Shown here in pieces: positions 45,626 to 55,173 of a stretch of 64,000 bases of DNA. Within the stretch, counting starts at the first letter, position 1, and every line of letters starts with the position of its first letter. The position numbers and the translations under genes are program-made. The DNA is from Rhizobium sp. Root1212 (lineage in GTDB: Bacteria; Pseudomonadota; Alphaproteobacteria; Rhizobiales; Rhizobiaceae): assembly GCF_001424985.1 (NCBI RefSeq), contig NZ_LMDA01000012.1, positions 62,001 through 126,000 of the forward strand, in the 5' to 3' direction. Below the pieces are notes generated by a model. The model did no database searches. It saw only the letters and a program-made list of their open reading frames with translations, and was not told the DNA's origin.

Positions 45626-47365
45626 TCAGAACAAAGCGTCGGCGAAGAGATCGTCATCGTCCTGCGCGGCCGGGGCCGGGGTGGCGGCGGGAGCTTCAAA
45701 GCCCTCCAGCGGCGGGATGACGGCGTGGTGGACGTTGCGTTCCTGCACCATCGTATAGGTCTTGAAGACCCGCTGGGAGAGCGGCGCCAGCACGGCTTCC
45801 AGCCCTTCCGACGAGGCGATATCGGCGCCGGCGATTGTCAAGAGTTCGTCGGAGGAGGCCGAGAGGATTTCGCCGAGATCATGCTGGAAATCGAGCTTGG
45901 CGATCATCAGGCTGATCTGGGTCGCGACTTCGCGGCCATGTTCGGAAAGCGTCGCCAGTTCGTCTTCCATGGCGTTTGCCGTGGTGCGGATGTTGGAGAC
46001 GGCACCGTTCAGGCGCTCTTCAAGGCCCCTGGAGCCGGAGTTTGCGGTGGCGTTCATGGCTTCCGCCGCCTTGTCCAACTGGGTCAGACCGGTGACGATC
46101 GCATCGGCCGATTCATCGAGCTTGCCTGCAAAAAGGCGCAACTCGCCGGTGACGACGTTGATGGAGCGGCCTGCCTCACCCAACCGGCTGCAGCGCAGGT
46201 TGGTGTTCAGCGCCATGTAGTGGATGTCCATCTTGATGCTGCGGATGTTGTCGATGCCTTCGAGCAGGCGAGAGGCGGTCGCAGCGGTCGACTGGCTGAC
46301 GGCATCGGCCTTGAGGCTCGCCGCTTCCACCTGGGCGACGATGCCGAGCGCCTTGGTGACGCTTTCCTCCAGCGCCCGCATGAAATTGTCGTCGCCGCCA
46401 TTGCCCTGCATCTGGGCGCGCAGGTTGAGGATTTCCTGGGTGTCTCCACCGAAGCTCGCAATCGTCTGGACGACGTTGCGGCTGTCGCGCTGGAAATCCT
46501 CGACCATCTCGACCATCTGGGCGGCGCAGAGATGATGGATGATGTTGGTCAGCCGTTCGCGGTCATGGCGGGAAAGCGCGCGAGCCTCTTCGCCGGCAAG
46601 GCAGGTGTCGAGCATCGACAGCGTTGCCTGCACATGCTCGATGCGCTGGCGGGTGATATCGCCGATCTGCAGGGCCGATAGCGTGGTCGCGACCTTCGAC
46701 TGGATGCCGCGGGCGAGAACGCCGACCTCGCGGGCGATGACGCCGAGCTTGGCGCGATGCTCGGTGATGGTGCGGGCATCGGTTTCGAGCGCGCGCACCA
46801 CGTCCGGCACGGTCTGGGCATATTGCTTGGAAATGGTGGCGCCGAAGCTGCGGGCGACGGTCAGGTCTTTTTCAAGGGCGATGAGCTGTTCGGCAAAGCC
46901 CTTGACCTCCGATGTGCCGGAGCGGATGCGGTCGAGGATTTCCTCGGCAAAACCCGCAAATTCCGGCAGGCCGGCGCCGGTGATCTTCACCGTCACGGCG
47001 AAGGTCTGCAGGTAGCGCATGGTCTCCTGCATGTCGTCGACATGATTGCGCATGCCGGAGCCGGCGATCGCCAGGGCTTCGAGGTTCGTCTGTCGCAGGC
47101 TTTCGATCTCGGGCAGTTCGGAAAGGTTCTTCACCGTGGCGAGCAGGCCGGCCATCGTGTCGTTGGCCGAGCCGGTTTCGAGCGCGCGGCTGATATTATC
47201 GAGCGAGGCAAGCAGCCGGTTCAGCACCTCCATGACCGAAAGCAGCACGTTCCCGCCTTCGAGAAAACGTTGCTCGACCTTGCTGCGCGCGGCCTCCAGT
47301 CGGTCGCCGATCAGGCTTGCGCTGTCGTGGTCATAGTGGCGCGCAAGGGCTGCATTCTGTGTCAC
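45626..47365 (-). CDS. Soluble MCP-like protein with CheZ-like DxxxQ and C-terminal CheY-binding-like motif
   Basis: This 579-residue, largely helical cytoplasmic protein has no transmembrane segment. It contains QIGDITRQRIEHVQ (D236, Q240), matching the DxxxQ phosphatase motif of CheZ. It also has a degenerate MCP hairpin tip (YMALNTNLRCSRLGEAGR, compare [18 protein letters not shown]). Its C-terminus is DDDDLFADALF, which resembles the CheY-P-binding tail DDLLDSLGF of E. coli CheZ. GTG 47365 is preferred over TTG 47419 because GAGG lies just before it. It is divergent from the che operon. I infer that it binds, and possibly dephosphorylates, the adjacent CheY; this has not been shown for the family. 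Confidence 0.75.
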   Translation of the reverse strand: MTQNAALARHYDHDSASLIGDRLEAARSKVEQRFLEGGNVLLSVMEVLNRLLASLDNISRALETGSANDTMAGLLATVKNLSELPEIESLRQTNLEALAIAGSGMRNHVDDMQETMRYLQTFAVTVKITGAGLPEFAGFAEEILDRIRSGTSEVKGFAEQLIALEKDLTVARSFGATISKQYAQTVPDVVRALETDARTITEHRAKLGVIAREVGVLARGIQSKVATTLSALQIGDITRQRIEHVQATLSMLDTCLAGEEARALSRHDRERLTNIIHHLCAAQMVEMVEDFQRDSRNVVQTIASFGGDTQEILNLRAQMQGNGGDDNFMRALEESVTKALGIVAQVEAASLKADAVSQSTAATASRLLEGIDNIRSIKMDIHYMALNTNLRCSRLGEAGRSINVVTGELRLFAGKLDESADAIVTGLTQLDKAAEAMNATANSGSRGLEERLNGAVSNIRTTANAMEDELATLSEHGREVATQISLMIAKLDFQHDLGEILSASSDELLTIAGADIASSEGLEAVLAPLSQRVFKTYTMVQERNVHHAVIPPLEGFEAPAATPAPAAQDDDDLFADALF

Positions 47366-47720
47366 GGGAACCTCGACTATCCAAATATTGTTGCGCCAAT
47401 CGATAGTTGAAGGATGCAAACGACCGGTAAATCCGGGACTCGTCTGCGTTGCATGCCGCTTCGAGAGGCGGGTGCGACCATGGCTGGTGCGTTTGCCATG
47501 TTCGGATTCGCGGAAAAGGCGAAATTTCAGATTAAATAACTGAAAAAGCGACGCTATTTTTCAAATCGAAAAATTGTCTACAAAATGTTTCGGGTAAAAA
47601 TTCATAGTGAACAGACTCGCAATAAGTGCACTCAAATGCAACCAGCATTTACGGCATGTTAAGGCTGCCGTGAGATTCCAGAATAAAGTGCAATAGTATT
47701 CTTCGTTCTGCGAGGCGTGA
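47366..47720. other. AT-rich divergent regulatory region of the chemotaxis locus
   Basis: About 355 bp separate the two divergent genes. From 47520 the sequence turns strikingly AT-rich, and this continues into the first 45 codons of the STAS gene. It should hold both promoters, though I cannot single out convincing -35/-10 pairs. Minus-strand frames here have no ribosome-binding site and look non-coding. Confidence 0.6.
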
Positions 47721-48050
47721 ATGAGCGAAAATAGCATCCTTAATTTTTCCATAAATTTGCCGAGCAAGCTGAATATTAAGAATATATCGGAAGTTCATAA
47801 TATAATTTCGACAAATATTTCTTCTAGAAAGAGTCTAACTATACACATACCTGACGATTCAGATGTCGATCTCAGTTTCGTTCAACTGATCGAATCCGCG
47901 CGGATCCGCGCCAAATCCTCAGGCGTTGGTTTCAACCTGGCAGAGGCGGCCAATGCCCGTCTGCGCGATGTCCTCGATCGCAGCGGTTTTGCCGCGGCGT
48001 TCTCGGAAGAGGACGAAAAATTCTGGTTTCATGGAAAGGCAAGACAATGA
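47721..48050 (+). CDS. STAS-domain protein of the che operon
   Basis: This 109-residue protein has the STAS fold pattern, with a beta strand (SLTIHIPDDSDVDLSF), a helix (VQLIESARIRAKSSGVGFNL) and a further helix (LRDVLDRSGFAAAFSEEDE). In anti-sigma-antagonist relatives a Ser in the DLS/DSS position is phosphorylated; Ser at LSF is the candidate here. GAGG precedes the ATG. It opens the chemotaxis operon and its stop overlaps the cheY start by four bases (ATGA). The first 45 codons are unusually AT-rich, while the rest follows the genome's usual composition. The partner is unknown. Confidence 0.8.
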   Translation: MSENSILNFSINLPSKLNIKNISEVHNIISTNISSRKSLTIHIPDDSDVDLSFVQLIESARIRAKSSGVGFNLAEAANARLRDVLDRSGFAAAFSEEDEKFWFHGKARQ

Positions 48051-48415
48051 GTGGACGGATTTTGACGGTCGATGACAGCGCGAGCATTCGGCTGACGACC
48101 AAGGTGACCCTGACGAATGCCGGCTACGAGATCACCGAGGCGGTGAACGGTGCCGAAGGTCTGGAGAAGGCAAAGGCCGGAGAGTTCGACCTGATCGTCA
48201 CCGATCTGAACATGCCGGTCATGGACGGCCTGACGATGATCGAGGAACTGCGCAAGCTGCCGGCCCATATGGGCGTGCCGATCATCTTCCTGACGACGGA
48301 ATCGGATGCGGACCTGAAGGCGCGCGCCAAGGCGGCCGGCGCCACCGGCTGGCTCACAAAACCCTTCGATCCGGAAAACCTGGTCAAGATCGTCAAGAAG
48401 GTTCTCGGAAAATGA
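48047..48415 (+). CDS. cheY: Chemotaxis response regulator CheY
   Basis: This single receiver domain takes phosphate from CheA and then binds its output partner. It keeps the acidic pocket D9/D10, the phosphorylation site D53 (IVTDLNMPVMDG), Thr83 and Lys105 (WLTKPFDP), so it should be fully functional. The residue at the Tyr106 switch position is Trp (W102), which is non-canonical. It has 122 residues. It overlaps the STAS and cheA genes by four bases on each side, implying tightly coupled translation. Confidence 0.93.
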   Translation: MSGRILTVDDSASIRLTTKVTLTNAGYEITEAVNGAEGLEKAKAGEFDLIVTDLNMPVMDGLTMIEELRKLPAHMGVPIIFLTTESDADLKARAKAAGATGWLTKPFDPENLVKIVKKVLGK

Positions 48416-50442
48416 GTATGCCCGATCCCGTAGCAGTCTTTCGTATCGAGGCGGCCGAACTGCTGGAGCAGATCGAAACCGGCCTTCTCGACCTTACCCA
48501 TCGGTTGAACGACAAGGACCAGATCGACGCGGTGTTCCGCGGACTGCATACGCTCAAGGGATCGGGAGCCATGTTCGGCTTCGACGCGCTCGCGGCCTTC
48601 ACCCACCATTGCGAAACCGCCTTCGACCGGGTGCGCAAGGGGGAGAAGCCGGCCACCAGCGAACTCGTCGCCGCCGTCCTTGCCGCGCAGGACCATATGC
48701 GCGCATTGATCGAAAATCCGACCGATGACCATGGCGAAATCGGCGAGCGGCTTCTGGCGCAGCTGCGCCTTGCCGTGGAAGGTGATGCGCCGGCGCCGGT
48801 TGCGGCGAGCGCCGCTCCGGTAGAGACTGCGGCGGTTGCCGATGACCTCCACACCTTCCGCATCCGTTTCAGCCTGCCACTCAATTCCATGGTCAACGGC
48901 ACCAATCCGCTTGGCCTGCTCGACGAGCTGCGCGATCTCGGCGAATGCCATGTCGTTGCCGATACTTCGGCCATTCCCTCCCTCGACGTTCTGGTGCCGA
49001 CCGAGCTTTACGTCTCCTGGGACGTGACGCTCACCACCGACCAGCCGCGCTCGGCGATCGACGATGTCTTCATCTTCGTTCTCGACGATATGACGCTGAA
49101 CGTGGAAACGATTGCCGCGGAAGCACCTGTCGTGAAAGCCGTTGCAGCGCCTGCGGTGGTCGCCGTTCCCGAGCCGGTTGTCCAGCCGGTGCCGGCACCT
49201 GTTGCGGCTGCTGCGCCACGTCCGCAGCCGGTTCCCGAGCCCGCCGGTGAAAAACAGCAAGCCAAGGCGGCCGAGAATGTGCGCGTTCCGGCCGAACGTC
49301 TCGACGAACTGATGGACCGCGTCGGCGAACTGGTCATCGCCCAATCACGCCTGCGGCAGCTCGCCAGCACCAGCATGGATATCCAGCTGCGCTCGGTCTC
49401 CGAAGAAATCGAACGCCTCTCCGGTGAGTTGCGCGATACGATGATGGTGTTGCGCATGGTGCCGGTCGGCAGCCTGTTCGGCCGCTTCCGCCGCCTCGTG
49501 CACGATCTTGCCCGCGAAACCGGCAAGATCATCGAGCTGGAAACCGAAGGCGAAACCACCGAGGTCGACAAGACCGTGATCGAGCGTCTGGCCGATCCGC
49601 TCGTCCATCTCGTCCGCAACTCCATCGATCACGGGCTTGAAACGCCGGAAGAGCGGCGCGCGGCCGGCAAGGAAGAGGCGGGCAAGGTTCTGCTTTCCGC
49701 CCGTCAGGCCGGCGGCGAGGTGATCATCACCATCAAGGACGACGGCCGCGGCATCAACCGCGAGCGGGTCCGCGCCAAGGCGGAATCCTCGGGGCTGATG
49801 CAGCCGGGACAGCAGATTTCCGATCAGGACCTGTTGCAGATGATCTTCCAGCCGGGTTTCTCGACGGCGGCACAGGTCACCAATCTTTCCGGCCGCGGCG
49901 TCGGCATGGATGTGGTCAAGAAGACGGTCGAGGCGCTGCGCGGCGCCATCGACATCACCAGCAAGCCGGGGCAGGGCTCGGAAGTGGCTCTGCGCATTCC
50001 GCTGACGCTTGCCATCATCGATGGCCTGCTCGTCCGGGTGGGCGAGGGGCGCTACGTCATCCCGCTGTCGGCGGTCGAGGAGTGCCTCGAACTGTCGCTG
50101 GAAGAGGATCTTCGTTCACGCGGCCGCAGCTTCATTTCGCTGCGCGACAGCCTCGTGCCGTTCCTCAGGCTGCGCGACCTGTTCCGCACCGGCACCAAGC
50201 CGGACACGCATCAGAAAGTGGTGGTCATCTCCACCGGCACGGAACGGGTCGGCATGGTCGTCGACCAGATCATCGGCGATCACCAGACGGTCATCAAGTC
50301 GATGTCCAAGCTGCATCATGACGTCGCGACCTTCTCCGGCGCGACCATTCTCGGGGACGGCAGCGTCGCCCTTATTCTCGATGTCGCCCATCTGGTGGCG
50401 GCGGGCCAGCAACAGGAGGCGCATCTGCGTGCCGCGGGATGA
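48412..50442 (+). CDS. cheA: Chemotaxis histidine kinase CheA
   Basis: This kinase couples receptors to CheY and CheB. Domains in order are: HPt with phospho-accepting His46 (RGLHTLKGSGAMFGF); a P2-like domain (about 150-240, DLHTFRIRFSLPLNSMVNGT) that would dock CheY/CheB; and a Pro/Ala-rich linker. Then come dimerisation (VPAERLDELMDRVGELVIAQ), the ATP-binding HATPase (N-box HLVRNSIDHGLE, KDDGRGINRERV, GRGVGMDVVKKTVEALRG), and a CheW-like regulatory domain ending at DVAHLVAAGQQ. The 676 residues contain no receiver domain. The start overlaps cheY by ATGA. Confidence 0.96.
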   Translation: MSMPDPVAVFRIEAAELLEQIETGLLDLTHRLNDKDQIDAVFRGLHTLKGSGAMFGFDALAAFTHHCETAFDRVRKGEKPATSELVAAVLAAQDHMRALIENPTDDHGEIGERLLAQLRLAVEGDAPAPVAASAAPVETAAVADDLHTFRIRFSLPLNSMVNGTNPLGLLDELRDLGECHVVADTSAIPSLDVLVPTELYVSWDVTLTTDQPRSAIDDVFIFVLDDMTLNVETIAAEAPVVKAVAAPAVVAVPEPVVQPVPAPVAAAAPRPQPVPEPAGEKQQAKAAENVRVPAERLDELMDRVGELVIAQSRLRQLASTSMDIQLRSVSEEIERLSGELRDTMMVLRMVPVGSLFGRFRRLVHDLARETGKIIELETEGETTEVDKTVIERLADPLVHLVRNSIDHGLETPEERRAAGKEEAGKVLLSARQAGGEVIITIKDDGRGINRERVRAKAESSGLMQPGQQISDQDLLQMIFQPGFSTAAQVTNLSGRGVGMDVVKKTVEALRGAIDITSKPGQGSEVALRIPLTLAIIDGLLVRVGEGRYVIPLSAVEECLELSLEEDLRSRGRSFISLRDSLVPFLRLRDLFRTGTKPDTHQKVVVISTGTERVGMVVDQIIGDHQTVIKSMSKLHHDVATFSGATILGDGSVALILDVAHLVAAGQQQEAHLRAAG

Positions 50443-50942
50443 GTGACAGGCTTCAGACAAATATTCGGCAACTGGCCGACATGCACTGGAACGACAATGG
50501 TGAACTCGAAGTCCTGACCTTCGACCTCCATGGCGAGACATTCGCGATCGAGGCGATCATGGTGCAGGAAATCCTCGATCTCCTGCCCGAGACGGCCGTT
50601 CCCGGCGCGATGGCCTTCGTCGGAAGCGTCATCAATTTCCGCGGCAAGGTGATCCCGCTTGCGGACATAAGGCTGGCCTTCGGCATGGAGGCCGGCGCAT
50701 CGACGATCGATAGCCGTATCGTCGTCATCGAAATCGAATTGCAGGGCGAGCTGACCCTCGTCGGCATTCGCACGGACAAGGTGAATGAAGTCACCACCCT
50801 TTCAAGGGACATGAGCGAGCCGCCGCCGAGCGTCGGCATGAAATGGCGGCCTGACTACATCAACTGCCTCGTCAAGCGGGGCGGTCAATTCATCATCCTC
50901 CCGAACCTCGAAGCCATCTTCTCCTTCCGGAAAGAGGCTTAA
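50439..50942 (+). CDS. cheW: Chemotaxis adaptor CheW (first copy)
   Basis: This adaptor links chemoreceptors to CheA. It has a CheW-type SH3-like fold with FDLHGETFAIEAIMVQEILD, PGAMAFVGSVINFRGKVIPL (the conserved N-F/L-R-G-x-V-I-P) and the closing VKRGGQFIILPNLEAIFSF. The first 25 residues are an extra hydrophilic N-terminus (RLQTNIRQLADMHWNDNGEL). It overlaps cheA by four bases and is 42 bp before the first MCP, so it belongs to the same operon. Confidence 0.94.
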   Translation: MSDRLQTNIRQLADMHWNDNGELEVLTFDLHGETFAIEAIMVQEILDLLPETAVPGAMAFVGSVINFRGKVIPLADIRLAFGMEAGASTIDSRIVVIEIELQGELTLVGIRTDKVNEVTTLSRDMSEPPPSVGMKWRPDYINCLVKRGGQFIILPNLEAIFSFRKEA

Positions 50943-50984
50943 GGACTCGTCGTGGGTTCGGGGTAGCGAAAAGGAATTTCGATT

Positions 50985-52673
50985 ATGCGATTTACGATCA
51001 AGCTAAAGCTGGCGATAGCCTTCGGCTTCGTCATCGTGTTGCTGCTCGGCACCGCCGGTTACGGCATCCTCAGCCTCGGCACGCTCAACACCAATCTCGA
51101 ACAGGTTTTGCAAGGCCCGGCCGCGCGGTTGAAGCTCGCCCAACAGATCAATATCGAGCAGTTGCAGGCCATCCGCCAGCAGAAGAACCTGCTGGTCGCC
51201 ACCAATGAAAAGGAAGCCGAAAGCGCCCGCGCCAAGGGCGATGCCGCCCGCAAGGCCTTCGATGGCCTGCTTGCGGACGCCGAAGCCAAGGCGACCGAAC
51301 AGGGCAAGCCGCGCTGGGCCAAGATGCGGGCGCTCGCCGTCCAGTCGGATGAGGCCGAACAGCAGATTCGCAACTTCCTCGCCGCCGGCAATGCGCCGGC
51401 CGCCCAGAACATCTCCGTGACGACAGCCCGTGCGGCTGCAACCGAAATGGACACGATCCTCGGCGAAATCGTCAAGCTCGAGGAAGGCCGCCTGCAGGAC
51501 GCCGGCACCGCTGCGGTGGAACTCTATGACACGACCCGCATGATGATGATGGCCGCTGCGGCTCTCGCCGTGCTGATCGCGATCGTCGCCGCCGTCTGGA
51601 TCTCGCTCACCATCGCCCGCGGCCTGCGCCGCGCCACCACCGCCGTTGCCGATGTTGCCGAGGGCGACCTCACGAAGATGGCCGAAATCACCAATCACGA
51701 CGAAATCGGCGTGCTGCTCGGTAATGTCAATGTGATGATCGAGCGCCTGCGTGGTGTCGTCGGTGACGCGCTTTCAGCTTCGGACAACGTGTCTGCCGGC
51801 AGCCAGGAACTCTCGGCAAGCTCCGAGCAGGTCTCCCAGGGGGCGACCGAACAGGCGGCATCCGCCGAAGAAGCTTCGGCTTCGATGGAAGAGATGGCGG
51901 CCAATATCAAGCAGAACGCCGACAATGCCGCCCAGACGGAGAAGATCGCCCGCCAGTCCGCCAAGGATGCCGAGACGAGCGGCGAGGCAGTCTCCCGCGC
52001 GGTTACCGCCATGCGGACCATCGCGGAAAAGATCTCGATCGTGCAGGAAATCGCCCGCCAGACCGACCTTCTCGCCTTGAACGCTGCCGTGGAAGCCGCC
52101 CGTGCCGGCGAGCATGGCAAGGGCTTTGCGGTCGTGGCTTCCGAAGTCCGCAAGCTTGCCGAACGCTCCCAGTCGGCGGCTGCTGAAATCGGCCAGATGT
52201 CCGGCGATACCGTCAAGGCTGCGGCCGAAGCCGGTGAGATGCTGAACCGTCTGGTGCCGGACATCCGCAAGACCGCGGAACTGGTGACGGAAATCTCCGC
52301 CGCCTGCCGCGAACAGGATATCGGCGCCAGCCAGATCAATGAAGCGATCCAGCAGCTCGACAAGGTGACGCAGCAGAACGCCAGCGCCTCCGAGCAGATG
52401 TCGGCGACCTCGGAGGAACTGGCCGCCCAGGCGGAAGAACTGCAGGCTTCCATCGCCTTCTTCAAGGTCGATGGCGCGGCCTCGGTCAAGAAGCTGGCGC
52501 CCGCCGCCAAGCCGGCAGCCAAGCCTGCCGTCGCCAAGGCGCCGGCCAAGCGTCCTGCGTTCCCGGCCGGCAACTCGGTCGCAGCCCAGCAGGCCCGCGC
52601 CAAGGGTTTTGCACTGGACCTCTCGATGGGCGGTCCCGATGCTGAGGACAACCATTTCCGGGAAAGCGCCTGA
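50985..52673 (+). CDS. Methyl-accepting chemotaxis protein (first of tandem pair)
   Basis: This transmembrane chemoreceptor has a first helix at about 8-32 ([19 protein letters not shown]), a periplasmic four-helix-bundle-like sensor to about 185, a second helix ([20 protein letters not shown]), a HAMP domain and a long signalling coiled coil. The conserved tip reads [20 protein letters not shown]. The C-terminus is [20 protein letters not shown] and lacks the NWETF-type CheR tether. The periplasmic region differs from the next MCP, whereas the cytoplasmic region is almost identical, so the two should sense different ligands through the same output. Confidence 0.94.
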   Translation: MRFTIKLKLAIAFGFVIVLLLGTAGYGILSLGTLNTNLEQVLQGPAARLKLAQQINIEQLQAIRQQKNLLVATNEKEAESARAKGDAARKAFDGLLADAEAKATEQGKPRWAKMRALAVQSDEAEQQIRNFLAAGNAPAAQNISVTTARAAATEMDTILGEIVKLEEGRLQDAGTAAVELYDTTRMMMMAAAALAVLIAIVAAVWISLTIARGLRRATTAVADVAEGDLTKMAEITNHDEIGVLLGNVNVMIERLRGVVGDALSASDNVSAGSQELSASSEQVSQGATEQAASAEEASASMEEMAANIKQNADNAAQTEKIARQSAKDAETSGEAVSRAVTAMRTIAEKISIVQEIARQTDLLALNAAVEAARAGEHGKGFAVVASEVRKLAERSQSAAAEIGQMSGDTVKAAAEAGEMLNRLVPDIRKTAELVTEISAACREQDIGASQINEAIQQLDKVTQQNASASEQMSATSEELAAQAEELQASIAFFKVDGAASVKKLAPAAKPAAKPAVAKAPAKRPAFPAGNSVAAQQARAKGFALDLSMGGPDAEDNHFRESA

Positions 52674-54678
52674 CGGCCTTTTCCCTCCAGCTATCCGGCG
52701 GCCCGGCAGGGGCCGTCGGGGTCCGCGTGTGTAGGCGCGGCCGCGAGAACGATCCGAAAATACCGGTTCTGTGGGCGTGAATCAGTCACCGCCCCGCTTG
52801 GCTGGCTCGGACATTGAAAAAGACGGGGCTCCGCAAAAGCCTCTCAACGTTCGACCTCCTCTGAAGGACTGTGACACGATGCGCATGACGATCAAACTGA
52901 AGCTGGGAATAGTGTTCGCGATCATTATTCTCCTCACCGGCGGCATGGCCGGCCTCTCCATCTACAATCTCGCCTCCCTCAACACGGCCATCACGCGCAT
53001 GGTGAACGAGCCGGTCGCCGACATGAAGGAACTTGCGGACCTCACGGCGGAATTCAACGGCACGATCCGCGCCGAAAAGAACTCGATCCTCAACACCAAT
53101 CCCGCCGAGATCGGCGAATTCGTGAAGTCGCTCAACGAGCGTCAAGCCAAACTGGACGGGATGATCACCACGCTTTCGAATTCGACGGACCCGCAGGTCG
53201 CGGCCAAGGTGGCCGAGTTCCGCACCCTCTTCGAACAATACGTGCCGCTGCAGAAGCGCATGAGCGAGCTGGCGATCCAGAACACGCCGGAATCCAACAC
53301 GCTCGCCGCGAAGATTTCCATGGGCGAAGGCCGCGAGGTCATGAACAAGGCGCTGAAGGTCATCGACGAGATCAACCTGCTGGTGACCGGCAACGTCAAG
53401 GAAACCGATGCGGCGACCGATGAGCAATACGTCCAGTCGCGCCTGCTGCTGATCACGGCGACGGTGGCCCTGACCCTGTTCTCGATCGCTGCCGCCGCCT
53501 GGATTTCGATCAACATTTCCCGCGCGCTGCGCCGCGCCGTCGATCTGGCCGACGCCGTCAGCATCGGCGACCTCAACTATGAGATCGCCCACAAAAGCAA
53601 CGACGAGATCAAGGATCTGGTCGACTCTATGCAGCGCATGACCTCCAATCTGCGCAACACAGCAAGCCTTGCCGACAAGATCGCCGATGGCGACCTGACG
53701 GTCGAGCCGACGCCGCTGTCTGAGAAGGACACGCTGGGTCTTGCCCTGCAGCGCATGGTCGAGCGCCTGCGCGGCGTCGTCGGGGACGCGCTTTCGGCAG
53801 CAGATAATGTTTCCGCCGGCAGCCAGGAACTCTCGGCAAGCTCCGAGCAGATTTCGCAAGGCGCGACCGAGCAGGCCGCGTCCGCCGAAGAAGCCTCGGC
53901 TTCGATGGAAGAGATGGCGGCCAACATCAAGCAGAATGCCGACAACGCCGCCCAGACGGAGAAGATCGCCCGCCAGTCGTCCAAGGACGCGGAAGCCAGC
54001 GGCGAAGCCGTCTCCCGCGCGGTCAGCGCCATGCGCACCATCGCCGAGAAGATTTCCATCGTGCAGGAAATCGCCCGCCAGACCGACCTTCTCGCTCTGA
54101 ATGCCGCAGTTGAGGCCGCCCGTGCCGGTGAGCATGGCAAGGGCTTTGCCGTCGTCGCTTCGGAAGTGCGCAAGCTGGCCGAGCGGTCGCAATCGGCCGC
54201 TGCCGAAATCGGCCAGATGTCCGGCGATACCGTCAAGGCTGCGGCGGAAGCCGGCGAGATGCTGAACCGTCTGGTGCCGGACATCCGCAAGACCGCGGAA
54301 CTCGTCTCGGAAATCTCCGCCGCCTGCCGCGAGCAGGATATCGGCGCAAGCCAGATCAATGAAGCGATCCAGCAACTCGATAAGGTGACCCAGCAGAATG
54401 CCGGCGCCTCCGAGCAGATGTCGGCAACGTCTGAAGAGCTTGCTGCTCAGGCCGAAGAACTGCAGACCTCGATCGCCTTCTTCAAGGTCGATGGTGCCGG
54501 CGTGAAGGTTGCCGGCGGTATCCGCAAGCCGGCGAAGGCTGCAGCCAAGACACCCGTTCGCAAAGTCACGGCGAGCAACAGCGTCTCGGCCCAGCAGGCT
54601 CGGGTCAAGGGCTTCGCACTCGATCTCTCCATGGGCGGCCCGGATGCAGAGGACGCCGATTTCAGGGAAAGCGCTTGA
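51730..54678 (+). repeat. Near-identical DNA segments shared by the two tandem MCP genes
   Basis: The segment from about 51730 to 52673 recurs from about 53750 to 54678, a spacing of about 2020 bp. Most codons are the same, including long identical runs around the signalling tip. Divergence is much larger outside these segments. Confidence 0.85.
52879..54678 (+). CDS. Methyl-accepting chemotaxis protein (second of tandem pair)
   Basis: This 599-residue receptor has a first helix ([20 protein letters not shown]), a four-helix periplasmic sensor distinct from its neighbour, a second helix ([20 protein letters not shown]), an extended HAMP region with two HAMP-like stretches, and a signalling domain almost identical to that of the preceding MCP. 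ATG 52879 is used because GAAGGACT precedes it and the hydrophobic helix then begins normally; the frame is open to 52771. Four bases separate its stop codon from the second cheW. The C-terminal end ([11 protein letters not shown]) is a close variant of its neighbour's. Confidence 0.93.
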   Translation: MRMTIKLKLGIVFAIIILLTGGMAGLSIYNLASLNTAITRMVNEPVADMKELADLTAEFNGTIRAEKNSILNTNPAEIGEFVKSLNERQAKLDGMITTLSNSTDPQVAAKVAEFRTLFEQYVPLQKRMSELAIQNTPESNTLAAKISMGEGREVMNKALKVIDEINLLVTGNVKETDAATDEQYVQSRLLLITATVALTLFSIAAAAWISINISRALRRAVDLADAVSIGDLNYEIAHKSNDEIKDLVDSMQRMTSNLRNTASLADKIADGDLTVEPTPLSEKDTLGLALQRMVERLRGVVGDALSAADNVSAGSQELSASSEQISQGATEQAASAEEASASMEEMAANIKQNADNAAQTEKIARQSSKDAEASGEAVSRAVSAMRTIAEKISIVQEIARQTDLLALNAAVEAARAGEHGKGFAVVASEVRKLAERSQSAAAEIGQMSGDTVKAAAEAGEMLNRLVPDIRKTAELVSEISAACREQDIGASQINEAIQQLDKVTQQNAGASEQMSATSEELAAQAEELQTSIAFFKVDGAGVKVAGGIRKPAKAAAKTPVRKVTASNSVSAQQARVKGFALDLSMGGPDAEDADFRESA

Positions 54679-54681
54679 ACC

Positions 54682-55164
54682 ATGGCAACAGCATCTCTCG
54701 AATCCCAATACGTGACGTTCAGCTTGGGCGAGGAAGTCTTCGCCGTTCCCGTCGAGGTGGTCCGGGAGATCCTCGACTATGAGGAAGCCTTCAAGATCCC
54801 AAACGGTCCCGACTATCTGCTCGGCCTGCGCGATGTGCGCGGGCAGGGGGTGCCGACGATCGATCTGAGGCTGAAGCTCGGCCTTTCCAAGACCGTGCCG
54901 ACCTCGCACACGCGGGTTCTGGTGCTGGATGTCCCCCTGGAAAACCGCATGCTGTGCCTCGGCATGGTGGCGGACCGGGTTTTTGAAGTGACGCCGTTCC
55001 GCAAGGACCAGGTGGAGGCGGCCCCCGATATCGGGGTCCGCTGGCGCTCCGGCTATATTGCCGGCGTCGTGCGCCGCGAGGGCGGGTTTGTCGTGATCAT
55101 CGATCTCGCAAGCCTCCTGTCGCGGGAGGAAACCGCTCTTCTCACCCTTCCGGGTGCTGCCTGA
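54682..55164 (+). CDS. Chemotaxis adaptor CheW (second copy)
   Basis: The protein has the CheW fold: YVTFSLGEEVFAVPVEVVRE, the R-G-V/I-P loop (LRDVRGQGVPTIDLRLKLGL), and the closing VRREGGFVVIIDLASLLSRE. At 160 residues it is a normal length. It is not closely similar to the first CheW, so the two probably arose independently or diverged long ago and may attach different receptor groups. It lies between the second MCP and cheR. Confidence 0.93.
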   Translation: MATASLESQYVTFSLGEEVFAVPVEVVREILDYEEAFKIPNGPDYLLGLRDVRGQGVPTIDLRLKLGLSKTVPTSHTRVLVLDVPLENRMLCLGMVADRVFEVTPFRKDQVEAAPDIGVRWRSGYIAGVVRREGGFVVIIDLASLLSREETALLTLPGAA

Positions 55165-55173
55165 GGATCACAG

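Noticed and set aside
47561-47767. 68-codon minus-strand frame in the AT-rich che intergenic region
   Set aside because: There is no ribosome-binding site, its residues look like random AT-rich translation, and it overlaps the STAS gene start.
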